64,000 bases of DNA from Exiguobacterium sp. AM39-5BH (GTDB lineage Bacteria > Bacillota > Bacilli > Exiguobacteriales > Exiguobacteriaceae). The translations under genes were made by a program, and so were the position numbers. Of this stretch, positions 53,586 to 63,905 are shown one piece after another; within the stretch, counting starts at the first letter, position 1; every line of letters starts with the position of its first letter. Below the pieces are notes generated by a model, which saw only the letters and a list, made by a program, of their open reading frames with translations, was not told the DNA's origin and did no database searches. The stretch is taken from the NCBI RefSeq assembly GCF_003467445.1, contig NZ_QSGS01000001.1, positions 248,001-312,000 on the forward strand, written 5' to 3'.

Positions 53586-54928
53586 ATGAAACTACTCATT
53601 GCCAACCGTGGAGAGATCGCGGTCCGCATCATCCGGGCCGCGAAAGAGTTGAATATCCCGACGGTCGCCGTCTTCTCGGAAGCAGACCGCGAGGCGCTAC
53701 ACGTCCGTCTGGCCGATGAGGCGTACTGCATCGGACCGAACCCGTCGAAAGACTCGTATTTGAATATCCCGAACATCTTGTCGGTCGCCTGCGCGGTCGA
53801 TGCGACGATGATTCATCCGGCTATGGCTTCTTGGCCGAGAACGCCGAGTTCGCCGAGATGAGCGAGGCGTGCGGCATCCAGTTCGTCGGACCGAGCAGCT
53901 ATGCGATCCGGAAGATGGGCATCAAGGACGAGGCGAAACGGACGATGATCGAGTCGGGCGTTCCGGTCGTGCCGGGATCGAGCGGTGTCGTCACCGACGA
54001 AGAAGCGCTCGAGCTCGCCCGTGAAATCGGATATCCGGTCATCATCAAGGCGACGGCCGGAGGCGGCGGACGTGGAATCCGCGTCGCCTTTGATGAGTCT
54101 GAGCTCGTGAAAGGGCTTACCGACACACGTAAAGAAGCGAAGCAGGCGTTCGGCAACGGCGACGTCTATTTGGAGAAGTATATCGAGTCGTTCCGCCATG
54201 TCGAGGTGCAAGTGCTCGCCGATCAATACGGGAACGTCATCCACCTCGGGGAGCGCGACTGTACGATTCAGCGCCGGATGCAGAAGCTGGTCGAGGAAGC
54301 ACCGTCCCCAGCCATTGATGAGACCACTCGTCAAGCGATGGGCGACGCGGCGGTGAAAGCGGCCAAAGCGATTCGGTATTCGGGTGCGGGTACGATCGAG
54401 TTCATCTACGTCCCTGAATCGAACGAGTTTTACTTCATGGAGATGAACACACGGATTCAAGTCGAGCACCCGGTCACCGAAATGATCACCGGCTTCGACC
54501 TCGTCCAAGCGCAACTTGAAGTCGCGCTCGGCCATCCGCTTGCGATTAGCCAGACGGACATCAAATTTAGCGGTCACTCGATTGAATGTCGCATCAACGC
54601 GGAAGACCCGTTTGCGGATTTCCGTCCGATGGCCGGGAAAATCGATCAGTATATCGTTCCTGGCGGCATGGGCGTCCGGGTCGACAGCGGCCTCTATGCC
54701 GGTGCCGTCATCCCGCCATTCTATGATTCGATGGTGGCGAAACTGATTGTCCATGCACCGACTCGGGAAGAGGCGATCGCGAAGATGCTTCGCGCCCTCG
54801 ACGAGTTCACGGTAGCGGGCATTTACACGACGATCCCGTTCCATCAGCAAGTCATGGCCCACGAACGTTTCCGGACGGGTGCGTTCGACACGAAATTTGT
54901 CGAAAAAGAAATGACGCTCACAAAATGA
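53586..54928 (+). CDS. accC: Biotin carboxylase of acetyl-CoA carboxylase, frame interrupted
   Basis: Carboxylates biotin on AccB with ATP and bicarbonate. From ATG 53586 the frame reads [21 protein letters not shown] through DATMIHP and then slips: AMASWPRT replaces the expected [11 protein letters not shown], which continues in the frame one base back. One G missing at about 53818-53820 (CCGGCT from CCGGGCT) explains it. Then [11 protein letters not shown] (ATP loop), [23 protein letters not shown]. Repaired length about 447 residues, normal. The gene is normally essential, so a sequence error is likely. Confidence 0.92.
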
Positions 54929-54933
54929 GCTTG

Positions 54934-54973
54934 ACCAGGAAGCCCGAACATTATTTGGGCTTCCTGGTTTTTT
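54934..54973 (+). terminator. Terminator of accBC
   Basis: ACCAGGAAGCCC / GGGCTTCCTGGT with an eleven-base loop and a T run. Confidence 0.92.
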
Positions 54974-55040
54974 GTACTGAATTTCTGAGGGCGTTATGCT
55001 AAACTATCAAAATGAAAGCATGCAAAAGGAGAGTATCTGA

Positions 55041-55424
55041 ATGAAACGTCATGAAGCACGGGAAAAAGCGATTCAAACGCTTTTTCAAATCGAAGTATCA
55101 AAACTTGAGGTAGACGAGGCCATCGAATTTGCCCTTGATGGCATGGACTCCGATCCATTCTACGAACAACTCGTCGTTGAGACGTTAGAAAAGAAAGATG
55201 AGATTGACGAACTGCTCATCGAAAACTTGAAAAACTGGAGACTCGATCGTCTCGGAAATGTCGAGCGGACGATTCTCCGCATGGCGGCGTACGAGTTGCT
55301 CTACGTCGAGACGATCCCGGACAAGGTGACGATCAACGAGGCGGTCGAACTCGCCAAATCGTTCGCCGATGAAGAAGCGGCCAAGCTCGTCAACGGCGTG
55401 CTCGGTAACATCATCAAAGCGTGA
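55041..55424 (+). CDS. nusB: Transcription antitermination factor NusB
   Basis: A 127-residue all-helical protein. MKRHEAREKAIQTLFQIEVS at the N terminus (boxA RNA-binding arginines) and the conserved RLGNVERTILRMAAYELLY and INEAVELAKSF. AAGGAG upstream. yqhY, which precedes it in Bacillus, is missing. Starts the nusB-folD-xseAB-ispA run. Confidence 0.95.
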   Translation: MKRHEAREKAIQTLFQIEVSKLEVDEAIEFALDGMDSDPFYEQLVVETLEKKDEIDELLIENLKNWRLDRLGNVERTILRMAAYELLYVETIPDKVTINEAVELAKSFADEEAAKLVNGVLGNIIKA

Positions 55425-55511
55425 GCGAAGACAAGAATACGGTCTGTTAAACAAATAGAGAAGACACCACACCAACTACAGAGAAACCTAAGACAACGGG
55501 GGATGAGAGAG

Positions 55512-56348
55512 ATGGCAGTAGTGATCGACGGGAAACAAATCGCAGCATCATATCGGGAGACGTTGAAAGAGCGGGTCGATGCGTTGCGCGCACGCGGCAT
55601 CGTACCGAAACTGAAAGTCATTTTAATCGGGGATGATCCGGCGAGCCACAGCTACGTCCGGGGGAAAGAACGGGCGGCGGCTGACATCGGCATCGACTCG
55701 CAAGTGATTCGCTTCGATGACACGATTTCAGAACGTGAAGTGCTCGAACTGATTGATTCGATGAACGCGGACGACGAGTTGCATGGGATTCTCGTGCAGT
55801 TCCCGTTGCCGAAGCATATCGACGAGAATCGCGTCATCATGCGCATCTCAGCGGACAAAGACGTGGACGGGTTCCATCCGACGAACGTCGGGAAGATGAT
55901 GCTCGGGCTCGAGACACTATTGCCATGTACCCCGCACGGGATTCTCCACCTCGTCAAGACGCAGACCGACTTGGTCGGCAAACACGTCGTCGTCGTCGGT
56001 CGCAGTCAAATCGTCGGGAAACCGGTCGGGATGTTATTCTTGAACGAATCCGCGACGGTGACTTACTGCCATTCGAAGACGGATGATCTCGGGGCGATGA
56101 CGCGGCAGGCGGATATTTTGATTGTCGCCGTCGGCAGGGCCGGTCTCGTCACAGCTGACATGGTCAAACCCGGGGCGCTCGTCATCGATGTCGGTGTCAA
56201 CCGTGTCGACGGCCGCCTCGTCGGGGACGTCGACTTTGCCGGTGTCCGTGATGTCGCGAGCGCCATCACTCCTGTTCCGGGTGGTGTCGGTCCGATGACG
56301 ATCACGATGCTCATGCACAACACGGTCGAGGTCGCCTCTCGTGGCTAA
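55512..56348 (+). CDS. folD: Bifunctional methylenetetrahydrofolate dehydrogenase/cyclohydrolase
   Basis: 278 residues. SYVRGKERAAADIGI with the catalytic Lys, QFPLPKHID, DVDGFHPTN, TPHGILHL and the nucleotide-binding VVGRSQIVGKPVGMLF. I start at ATG 55512 (MAVVIDGKQIA) with GGGGGATGAG upstream; an ATG at 55503 directly abuts that site. Overlaps xseA by 8 bases. Confidence 0.94.
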   Translation: MAVVIDGKQIAASYRETLKERVDALRARGIVPKLKVILIGDDPASHSYVRGKERAAADIGIDSQVIRFDDTISEREVLELIDSMNADDELHGILVQFPLPKHIDENRVIMRISADKDVDGFHPTNVGKMMLGLETLLPCTPHGILHLVKTQTDLVGKHVVVVGRSQIVGKPVGMLFLNESATVTYCHSKTDDLGAMTRQADILIVAVGRAGLVTADMVKPGALVIDVGVNRVDGRLVGDVDFAGVRDVASAITPVPGGVGPMTITMLMHNTVEVASRG

Positions 56349-57688
56349 TCCGATTCAAGTTTCCGAAGTCGTCCGCTACGTGAAGCGACAGCTTGACGAT
56401 GACCCGATTCTGCAACAACTTGCCGTCATCGGCGAGATTTCGAACTTCAAACGGTACGCCTCCGGGCACTGTTATTTTACCCTCAAAGATGAATCGTCGC
56501 GGATGAAGGCGGTCATGTTCTCTCGTGACGCCCGGACGCTCAATTTCGAACCGAAAGACGGGATGAACGTGATCGTCGTCGCGCGCGTGACGATGTACGA
56601 GTCGACCGGCGACATCCAGCTGTACGTCGAACTGATGCGACAGGACGGTATCGGAATGTTGTTCGAACGGTATGAGGCGCGAAAACGTGAGCTCGAGGCG
56701 AAGGGATGGTTCGCAGCGGAACGGAAACGTCCGCTGCCGGCCTTTCCGGAGCGAATCGGGATTATCACCTCGCCGAAAGGCGCGGCCCTCCACGATATCG
56801 CCACGACACTCAGACGGCGTGCGCCGCACGTGGCCATCACGTTTGCGCCCGTCGCCGTCCAAGGCGATCAATCCGCCCCGCAAGTGCTAGCGCGATTCGG
56901 TGGATGAATGAACGCACCGATTGCGACGTATTGATCGTCGGTCGCGGTGGCGGGTCCATCGAAGAGTTATGGGCATTCAATGAGGACGTCGTCGTCGAGG
57001 CGATTTATGAATCCCGGATTCCTGTCATCTCGGCCGTCGGGCACGAGACCGATTTCACGTTGGCTGACTTTGTCGCCGATGTGCGGGCCGCGACGCCGAC
57101 CGCGGCGGCGGAGCTGGCGACGGCGACGATCGAGGCGCAACGAAAAGACGTCGAACGGTTGACGTCCCAGTTGACCCGGTCTGTCACGAATCAGATGTCG
57201 TCGATTCGAGAACGGCTCGGTCGGGCGACGAACAGTTATGGCTTAAAGTCGCCCCGTTTTACGCTCACCCAAAAACGGGAGCGGTTCGAACAAGCGAGAT
57301 TCGGCTCGAACAAGGTGTCACGAAGCAATTGACGCATGCCAAACATCGTCTTGCCCAGTCCCGGCAACAGCTCGATATCCGGAATCTGGCGCAGACGCTT
57401 CGTCGCAACGAGGAGACACACCGTCAGTTCGACGGGCGCCTCAAGCGCATCCGGCCACTCGAACGACCGACGGACCGATTTGAAGCCCAAGTCGGTCGCT
57501 TGAACGCGGTCAGTCCGCTTGCCGTGCTCGCTCGAGGTTATACGTTCATCGAGCAGGATGGGACGTACGTGAAAGATGTCAAACAACTACATGACGGCCT
57601 GGTGACGATCCGGTTTCGGGATGGCCACGCCGTCGCGGAAGTGAAGGAGAGACATGATGGCGAAACAACCAGCAGAACAGACGTTTGA
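56341..57688 (+). CDS. xseA: Exodeoxyribonuclease VII large subunit, frame interrupted twice
   Basis: GTG start at 56341. Segment 1 (to about 56890) has the OB-fold [20 protein letters not shown] and [18 protein letters not shown]. One missing base at about 56890 (CTAGCGCG from CTACGCGCG) joins it to [31 protein letters not shown] with [26 protein letters not shown] second at about 57281 (AGATTCGG from AGAATTCGG) joins to [17 protein letters not shown] and the C-terminal coiled coil. Repaired length about 449 residues. The last 35 bases overlap xseB. Confidence 0.9.
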
Positions 57689-57887
57689 AGCAGCGCTCGC
57701 CCGCCTTGAGGAAATCGTGACGCAACTCGAGACGGGAGAAGTCGCCCTTGAAGAAGCGATGACGCTCTATGAAGAAGGTGTCCGCTTGTCGGCACTCTGT
57801 CAGGCCAAACTGACGGCGGCGGAACAGAAGATGGACGAGATTCTCGAGCTTGATGGGACGCTCCGTGAAAAGGGTGGCACCGTATGA
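57654..57887 (+). CDS. xseB: Exodeoxyribonuclease VII small subunit
   Basis: 77 residues: [32 protein letters not shown], the family core, then ALCQAKLTAAEQKM. Two helices that bind the large subunit. Overlaps ispA by four bases (ATGA). Confidence 0.95.
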   Translation: MMAKQPAEQTFEAALARLEEIVTQLETGEVALEEAMTLYEEGVRLSALCQAKLTAAEQKMDEILELDGTLREKGGTV

Positions 57888-58761
57888 GCGCGCAATCTTA
57901 CCTCGAAGAGTGGAAGCAGGAAGTCGAGACGGCGACACGCCGTCTCATCGACGTGTCGTCGATGCCGGAACGTTTATTCCAATCGATGACGTACTCGCTC
58001 GAGGCAGGGGGGAAACGGATTCGTCCGGCTCTCCTTTATGCCGTCCTCGATACATACGGCCGTCCGCGGGCGCTCGGTCATGAAGCGGCCGTCGCCCTCG
58101 AGATGGTCCACACGTACTCCCTCATCCACGACGACCTTCCGGCGATGGATGATGACGACGTAAGGCGTGGGCGTCCGACGAATCACCGTCAGTTCGATGA
58201 GGCGACCGCGATTCTCGCGGGTGACGCCCTGTTGACGGATGCATTCCGGATTTTGGCCCAGGCGGAGCTCGAACCGACGAAGAGCGTCGCGCTCATCGGC
58301 CGCTTCAGTGAGGCGGCAGGCAGCGCCGGCATGGTCGGTGGTCAACTCGATGACATGCTCGCCGAAAAACGAACGGGTGTGTCGCTTTCAACTTTGCAAT
58401 CGATTCACGAGCGAAAGACGGGGGCACTCATCGTGTACGCCCTTGAAGCGGGCGCAATTTTGGCGGACGCCCCGGTGGCAGACCGGCAGGCGCTCGTTCG
58501 GTTCGGCAAACATCTCGGTGTCGCCTTCCAAATCCAAGACGATATTTTGGACGTCGAAGGAGATGAGACGTTAATCGGGAAGCGTGTCGGTTCAGACGAA
58601 GGCAACGACAAAACGACGTATCCGAAGCTGCTCGGACTAGATGGGGCGAAAGAAGCACTTGCACAGGAAGTTGCGGAAAGTAAGGCTGCGTTGGCTGAAC
58701 TTTCGGTCGAGGCCCCGCGTTTAAAGGAGCTTCTCACTTCGTCGTTCGGCGTAATCATTAA
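57884..58761 (+). CDS. ispA: Farnesyl diphosphate synthase, frame slip at the C terminus
   Basis: Condenses IPP with DMAPP and GPP. First aspartate-rich motif DDLPAMDDDD, second QDDILD, plus GGKRIRPALL near the N terminus. As written, the frame runs on to 58837, through the gene's own terminator, with an unlike tail. One base back, from about 58731, the sequence reads HFVVRRNH and stops at TAA 58759-58761, a typical IspA end. So one base is missing at about 58731 and the real end is 58761 (about 292 residues). Confidence 0.9.
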
Positions 58762-58765
58762 TCTT

Positions 58766-58802
58766 GGTGACACGATGAGCACATCGTGTCACCTTTGTTT
58801 TT
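58766..58802 (+). terminator. Terminator of the nusB-ispA operon
   Basis: A perfect 12-bp stem, GGTGACACGATG / CATCGTGTCACC, with an AGCA loop and TTTGTTTTT. Confidence 0.95.
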
Positions 58803-58875
58803 GTGAATGTATGGCATCTATGGACACATTCTTGTAAAATGTAAGGTACGAATCAGTAATAAGACAGGAGAAAGG

Positions 58876-60775
58876 ATGGTCATCATGGACTTGACATCCA
58901 TTCAAGACCCGTCATTTTTAAAAAAGATGTCGGTACCCGAGTTAGAAGCACTCGGCGCGGACATCAGACGGTTTTTGATTGAAAAATTGGCTGAAACGGG
59001 AGGGCACTTGGGACCGAACCTAGGGGTTGTCGAATTGACGCTTGCCTTGCACCGTGTATTTGACAGTCCGAAAGACCAACTCGTATGGGATGTGGGGCAT
59101 CAAGCTTACGTCCACAAAATCTTGACAGGACGAACGAGTCAGTTCGACACGCTCCGTCAATACAATGGCTTATGCGGGTTCCCGAAGCGTTGTGAGAGTG
59201 ATCATGACGTCTGGGAGACGGGGCACAGTTCGACGTCACTGTCCGCTGCGATGGGAATCGCCATTGCCAACGAATTGAAAGGACGCGCGGACGACCGGGC
59301 CATCGCCATCATCGGGGACGGGGCGCTCACTGGGGGGATGGCGCTCGAAGCACTGAACCATATCGGTGCCGAGAAACAAAACGTCATCGTCATCTTGAAC
59401 GACAATGAAATGTCAATCGCCCCGAACGTCGGTGCGATGCACAACATGCTCGGTCGGATGCGCTCGTCTCGTAAATTGAAACACGCCCGCGAGGAAGTCG
59501 AGACGCTCATCAAACATATCCCGATTGTCGGCAACTCGCTCGAACGGAGCGGGGAACGCGTGAAGGATATGCTGAAATCAGCGCTCATCCCAGGAACGTT
59601 CTTCGAAGAGCTCGGATTCACGTACTTCGGACCGACAGATGGTCACGATTTACGCGACTTACTCGAGACGCTCGAATACGCTAAAAAAATCGATGGACCG
59701 GTGCTTGTCCACGTCATCACGAAAAAAGGTAAGGCTATCGCCCGGCCGAGCTCGATGGGGTCGGCACGTGGCACGGTCTCGGACCGTATAAAATCGAGTC
59801 GGGAGAAGTCATTAAAGGTAAAGTCAAGGGACCGAGTTACTCGAAGGTCGTCGCGGAGACGATCACGAAAGTTGCCAAGACGGACGAACGCGTGACACTC
59901 ATCACACCAGCAATGAGCGTCGGCTCGAAACTCGATTGCTTCAACAAGCAATTCCCGGAGCGGATGTTTGACGTCGGCATCGCCGAACAGCATGCTGTGA
60001 CGCTCGCGGGGGGACAAGCGACCCAAGCTTGAAGCCGGTCGTCTCGATTTATTCGACGTTCTTCCAACGCGCCTATGATCAGCTCGTGCACGACATTTGC
60101 CGTCAAAACTTGAACGTCGTCTTCACGATCGATCGTTCAGGTCTCGTCGGAGCGGACGGGGAGACGCACCAAGGAGTGTTCGATATCGCCTTCATGCGTC
60201 ATGTCCCGAACATTCGCATCTTGATGGCGAAAGACGAGGAAGAACTGCAACATCTCGTCTATTCGGCGCTGAAGCATGACGATGGTCCGATCGCCGTCCG
60301 CTTCCCGCGTGGTGAAGGAATCGGTACACCGATGAGCGAGACGTTCCGCGAATTGCCGCTCGACGTCTGGGAGACGGTCGCAGATGGGACGGATGTCGCC
60401 ATCTTGACGTTCGGTCCACAAGTACAAGACGCCCTCGAAGTACGTGCTTTGCTTGAAGGGCAAGTGAGCGTCCGCGTCATCAATGCTCGGACGATCAAAC
60501 CGCTCGACGACGCCATGCTCTCCGCTTTATATGCGGAAGGGATCCCACTCGTCACGTTAGAGGAAGCAGCGCTCGCCGGTGGCTTCGGTAGCAGCGTGCT
60601 CGAACATGCGAGCGATGCCGGGCAGTTCCCGCGTGTGCTCCGACTCGGCATTCCGGACCGATATATCGAACACGGCGGCGTCAATCAGCTGCTCGAAGAA
60701 ATCGGGCTCCGTCCGACACAAATCGCTGATTCGGTTCAGCAGTTCGTTCAAGTGACAAATCGACAGAATGTGTGA
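58876..60775 (+). CDS. dxs: 1-deoxy-D-xylulose-5-phosphate synthase, frame interrupted twice
   Basis: First step of the MEP pathway (pyruvate + GAP). Segment 1: [28 protein letters not shown] (thiamine diphosphate motif) and [15 protein letters not shown] missing G at about 59733 (AAGGCTAT from AAGGGCTAT) leads to [20 protein letters not shown] and [14 protein letters not shown] second missing G at about 60027 (CAAGCTTG from CAAGGCTTG) leads to [18 protein letters not shown] and [15 protein letters not shown]. Repaired length 633 residues, normal. ATG 58876 has AGGAG upstream; ATG 58885 is possible. Confidence 0.92.
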
Positions 60776-60781
60776 GGAACT

Positions 60782-61603
60782 ATGGAAAAACGAAAGAAAA
60801 CTAGATTAGATGTGCTCCTCGTCGACCGCGGCTTAGCGGAGACGAGAGAAAAGGCGAAGCGGTCTGTCATGGCCGGGCTCGTCTATAGCGGGACCGAACG
60901 GCTCGACAAAGCCGGCGACAAAGTGTTCGATGACATCCCACTCGAAGTGAAAGGCCAAGTGTTGCCATACGTCGGGCGGGGCGGACTGAAACTTGAAAAA
61001 GCGCTCCAAGTCTTCCCGTTCGATGTGTCTGGTAACATCGGCATCGATATCGGCTCATCGACGGGCGGCTTTACTGATTGTGCGCTTCAAAATGGGGCCA
61101 CGCAAATGTATGCCGTCGACGTCGGCTATAACCAGTTGGCATGGAAGCTTCGAAGCGATGACCGCGTCGTCGTCATGGAGCGGATGAACTTCCGTCATGC
61201 GACCGCGGACCAGTTCCCGGTGGCGCCGGATTTCGCGACGATTGACGTCTCGTTCATCTCGCTTCGGCTCATGGTTCCGCCGCTCAAGACAATTTTGAAG
61301 CCGGACGGCATCGTCATGGCCCTCGTCAAACCGCAGTTCGAGGCCGGAAAGGCTGATGTCGGCAAAAAAGGCATCGTCCGCGACAGGGCCATCCATGAAC
61401 GCGTCGTCGAAGACATGGTTCGCTACTTCGCCTCAGAAGGGTTCGAAGTCGCAGGGCTCGACTTTTCACCGATCACTGGCGGGGACGGGAATATCGAATT
61501 CTTGTTGTTCGCCCGTTTTACAGGTGTCGGCAGTGTCGATCCGACCATCGACGTGGACGCGGTTATCGACGCTGCCCACTCGCAATTGAAGAAGAATGCT
61601 TGA
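60782..61603 (+). CDS. tlyA: TlyA family rRNA 2'-O-methyltransferase (YqxC)
   Basis: 273 residues. N-terminal S4 RNA-binding domain (KTRLDVLLVDRGLAETREKAK) and an FtsJ/RrmJ methyltransferase domain with the SAM motif IGIDIGSSTGGFTDCALQNGA. Likely a 2'-O-methylase of rRNA; older annotations call it hemolysin. Placed between dxs and argR as in Bacillus. Confidence 0.9.
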   Translation: MEKRKKTRLDVLLVDRGLAETREKAKRSVMAGLVYSGTERLDKAGDKVFDDIPLEVKGQVLPYVGRGGLKLEKALQVFPFDVSGNIGIDIGSSTGGFTDCALQNGATQMYAVDVGYNQLAWKLRSDDRVVVMERMNFRHATADQFPVAPDFATIDVSFISLRLMVPPLKTILKPDGIVMALVKPQFEAGKADVGKKGIVRDRAIHERVVEDMVRYFASEGFEVAGLDFSPITGGDGNIEFLLFARFTGVGSVDPTIDVDAVIDAAHSQLKKNA

Positions 61604-61632
61604 GCTATGGACGTTTCGTCTGTAGCTTTTTC
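61603..61632 (+). terminator. Probable terminator of dxs-tlyA
   Basis: AGCTA-TG-GACG / CGTC-TG-TAGCT with a TTT loop, followed by a T run. Confidence 0.7.
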
Positions 61633-61744
61633 ATGTGGTGACGTGACCGACTGGGGAAATCCTCCTGCGAATGCTAGACCTTTTTTCGACAATACTTTAG
61701 AATGATACTGAGTATGTGAAACAACAAATGAGGTGTCAGCAAGG

Positions 61745-62194
61745 ATGAATAAAGGACAGCGTTTAATCAAAATTCGAGAAATCGTGACAAACCGCGAAAT
61801 CGAGACGCAAGACGAGCTCGTCGACGAGTTACATCGCTCCGGATATCCGGTGACACAGGCCACGGTGTCGCGGGACATCAAGGAGCTCCATCTCGTGAAA
61901 GTGCCACTCAACGACGGACGATATAAATACAGTCTTCCGGCCGATCAGCGTTTCAACCCATACGGTAAAATGAAACGGATTCTCGGTGACAGTTTCGTCT
62001 CGGTCGATTCGGCTCAAAACTTAGTCGTCATGAAAGTGTTGCCTGGCAATGCAGATGCGATCGGTGTCTTAATCGACCACTTGTCATGGGATGAGTTGAT
62101 CGGGACGGTGTGCGGGGACGACACGATCTTGATGATCGCTCGGGATGACACGCAAGCGAAGCGAATCATTGAACGACTACTCGGAATGTTATGA
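61745..62194 (+). CDS. argR: Arginine repressor ArgR (AhrC)
   Basis: 149 residues. N-terminal winged helix ([39 protein letters not shown]) and a C-terminal hexamerisation domain with the arginine-binding [18 protein letters not shown] 61745 has GAGGTG 9 bases upstream. Leads into recN 13 bases later. Confidence 0.95.
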   Translation: MNKGQRLIKIREIVTNREIETQDELVDELHRSGYPVTQATVSRDIKELHLVKVPLNDGRYKYSLPADQRFNPYGKMKRILGDSFVSVDSAQNLVVMKVLPGNADAIGVLIDHLSWDELIGTVCGDDTILMIARDDTQAKRIIERLLGML

Positions 62195-62207
62195 GGTGAA
62201 ATAGCGT

Positions 62208-63905
62208 ATGTTAGCAGAACTATCGATCAAACAATTTGCGATCATCGATGAACTGAACATCACGTTCAAACGTGGGATGACCGTATTGACGGGAGAGACC
62301 GGGGCGGGGAAATCCATCTTGCTCGATGCCATCGGCCTGCTCGTCGGGGGCCGTGGTTCGAGTGAGTTCGTCCGCTATGGCCAAGACAAGGCGGAGATCG
62401 AAGGGCTGTTCAACGTCGAATCCGATCATCCGATTATCGAGGCGGCGACCCAATACGGCATCGAGATTGAAGAAGGGACCGTCATTTTGCGCCGCGACCT
62501 ACATAGCAGCGGAAAGAGCGTCTGCCGCGTCAACGGCAAGATGATGCCGTTGTCGACGCTTCGTGAGCTCGGACGGCTGCTCGTCGATATTCACGGCCAG
62601 CATGAGCACCAACACTTGATGGATGCCGAATACCATCTCGGCATTTTAGATAATTTTGCCGAAGCCGAGCTCGCGCCGCTCCTCGAGCGTTATCGTGAGG
62701 CTTACGTCGATTGGAAGAACGTCGCGGATGAGTTGAAGCGATTGAGTCAAAGCGAACAAGAACTGGCCCAACGCATGGACTTGCTCGCGTTCCAAACAAA
62801 TGAGATCGAGGCGGCCGAACTGAAGGTCGGCGAAGAACAAGCGCTCACCGAGGAACGGAACGAGCTCGCCAACTTCGAGCGGATTCATCAACACGTACGG
62901 TTATCATATGAGGCTGTCGCGGACGAAGCGAAAGGGCTCGACCAAATCGGGATTGCCATGCGCGAGATGGAAGAAGCGTCCACGTTGTCGTCCTCGCTCG
63001 CATCGATGGCCGAGACGATTTCAAACGCTTACTTTTTGCTTGAGGATGCCAAATTCCAGTTGAGAGATCAACTCGATTCACTCGAATTTGACCCGGTTCG
63101 GCTCGACGAGATTGAAACGAGGCTCGCCTTGTTCCAACAGTTGAAACGAAAATACGGGGCCACGATCGACGAAGTCATCACGTATGGGGAAAAAATTGCT
63201 GATGAGTTAAAATCGATGACGAATCGGGAGGAACATTTGCAAGAACTATCAGACCGGCTCGCCCGTCTCGAACAACAAGTTCGCACGACCGGACTTGCGT
63301 TATCGGCAGCCCGTAAACAAGCGGCGACCGAGCTCCAGAAAGCGATTCAGCGTGAGTTGAAGGAATTGTATATGGAAAAGACGCAGTTCGAAGTCCGGTT
63401 TAAAGAAGGAACGTTCAAAGCGGACGGTCTTGACCAAGTCGAGTTCTATATGATGACGAACGTCGGCGAACCGTTCAAGCCACTCGCCAAAGTCGCCTCG
63501 GGCGGGGAACTGTCGCGCGTCATGCTCGCGTTGAAGTCGATTTTCTCGCGGACGGTCGGTGTCGCCTCCATCATCTTCGACGAAGTCGACACAGGCGTTT
63601 CAGGGCGTGTCGCCCAGGCGATGGGTGAGAAGATTTTCCGTTTGTCGGTCGGGTCGCAAGTGCTCTGCATCACGCACTTGGCTCAAGTGGCGGCCATGGC
63701 GGACCAACACTTATATATCACGAAGACAGAAACGGATGAACGAACGAAGACGAACGTCTCGACGCTCGGGCATGCCGATCGCGTCGATGAGCTTGGACGG
63801 ATGATTGCCGGGGCGCAAATGACGGAATTAACGAAACAACACGTGGAGGAACTGCTCGCCATGTCTCTCCAATTAAAACGGAAGTTTATCGAAGGAGTGT
63901 CTTAA
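62208..63905 (+). CDS. recN: DNA repair protein RecN
   Basis: 565 residues of the SMC-like family. Walker A TGETGAGKSILLDAIG, a central coiled coil (about 155-370), signature VASGGELSRVMLALK and Walker B SIIFDEVDTGVSG. Acts in early double-strand-break repair. The ribosome-binding site of spo0A lies in its last codons, and the spo0A start directly follows its stop. Confidence 0.95.
   Translation: MLAELSIKQFAIIDELNITFKRGMTVLTGETGAGKSILLDAIGLLVGGRGSSEFVRYGQDKAEIEGLFNVESDHPIIEAATQYGIEIEEGTVILRRDLHSSGKSVCRVNGKMMPLSTLRELGRLLVDIHGQHEHQHLMDAEYHLGILDNFAEAELAPLLERYREAYVDWKNVADELKRLSQSEQELAQRMDLLAFQTNEIEAAELKVGEEQALTEERNELANFERIHQHVRLSYEAVADEAKGLDQIGIAMREMEEASTLSSSLASMAETISNAYFLLEDAKFQLRDQLDSLEFDPVRLDEIETRLALFQQLKRKYGATIDEVITYGEKIADELKSMTNREEHLQELSDRLARLEQQVRTTGLALSAARKQAATELQKAIQRELKELYMEKTQFEVRFKEGTFKADGLDQVEFYMMTNVGEPFKPLAKVASGGELSRVMLALKSIFSRTVGVASIIFDEVDTGVSGRVAQAMGEKIFRLSVGSQVLCITHLAQVAAMADQHLYITKTETDERTKTNVSTLGHADRVDELGRMIAGAQMTELTKQHVEELLAMSLQLKRKFIEGVS

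Noticed and set aside
53813..54862. A 349-codon open frame on the minus strand opposite accC
   Set aside because: It mirrors the codon structure of accC, has no ribosome-binding site and its translation is Arg/Asp-rich without any recognisable fold.
58876..60775. Programmed ribosomal frameshifting in dxs
   Set aside because: Two shifts at sites without slippery heptamers or downstream pseudoknots, and the same pattern of single lost bases in unrelated genes, favour sequence error.
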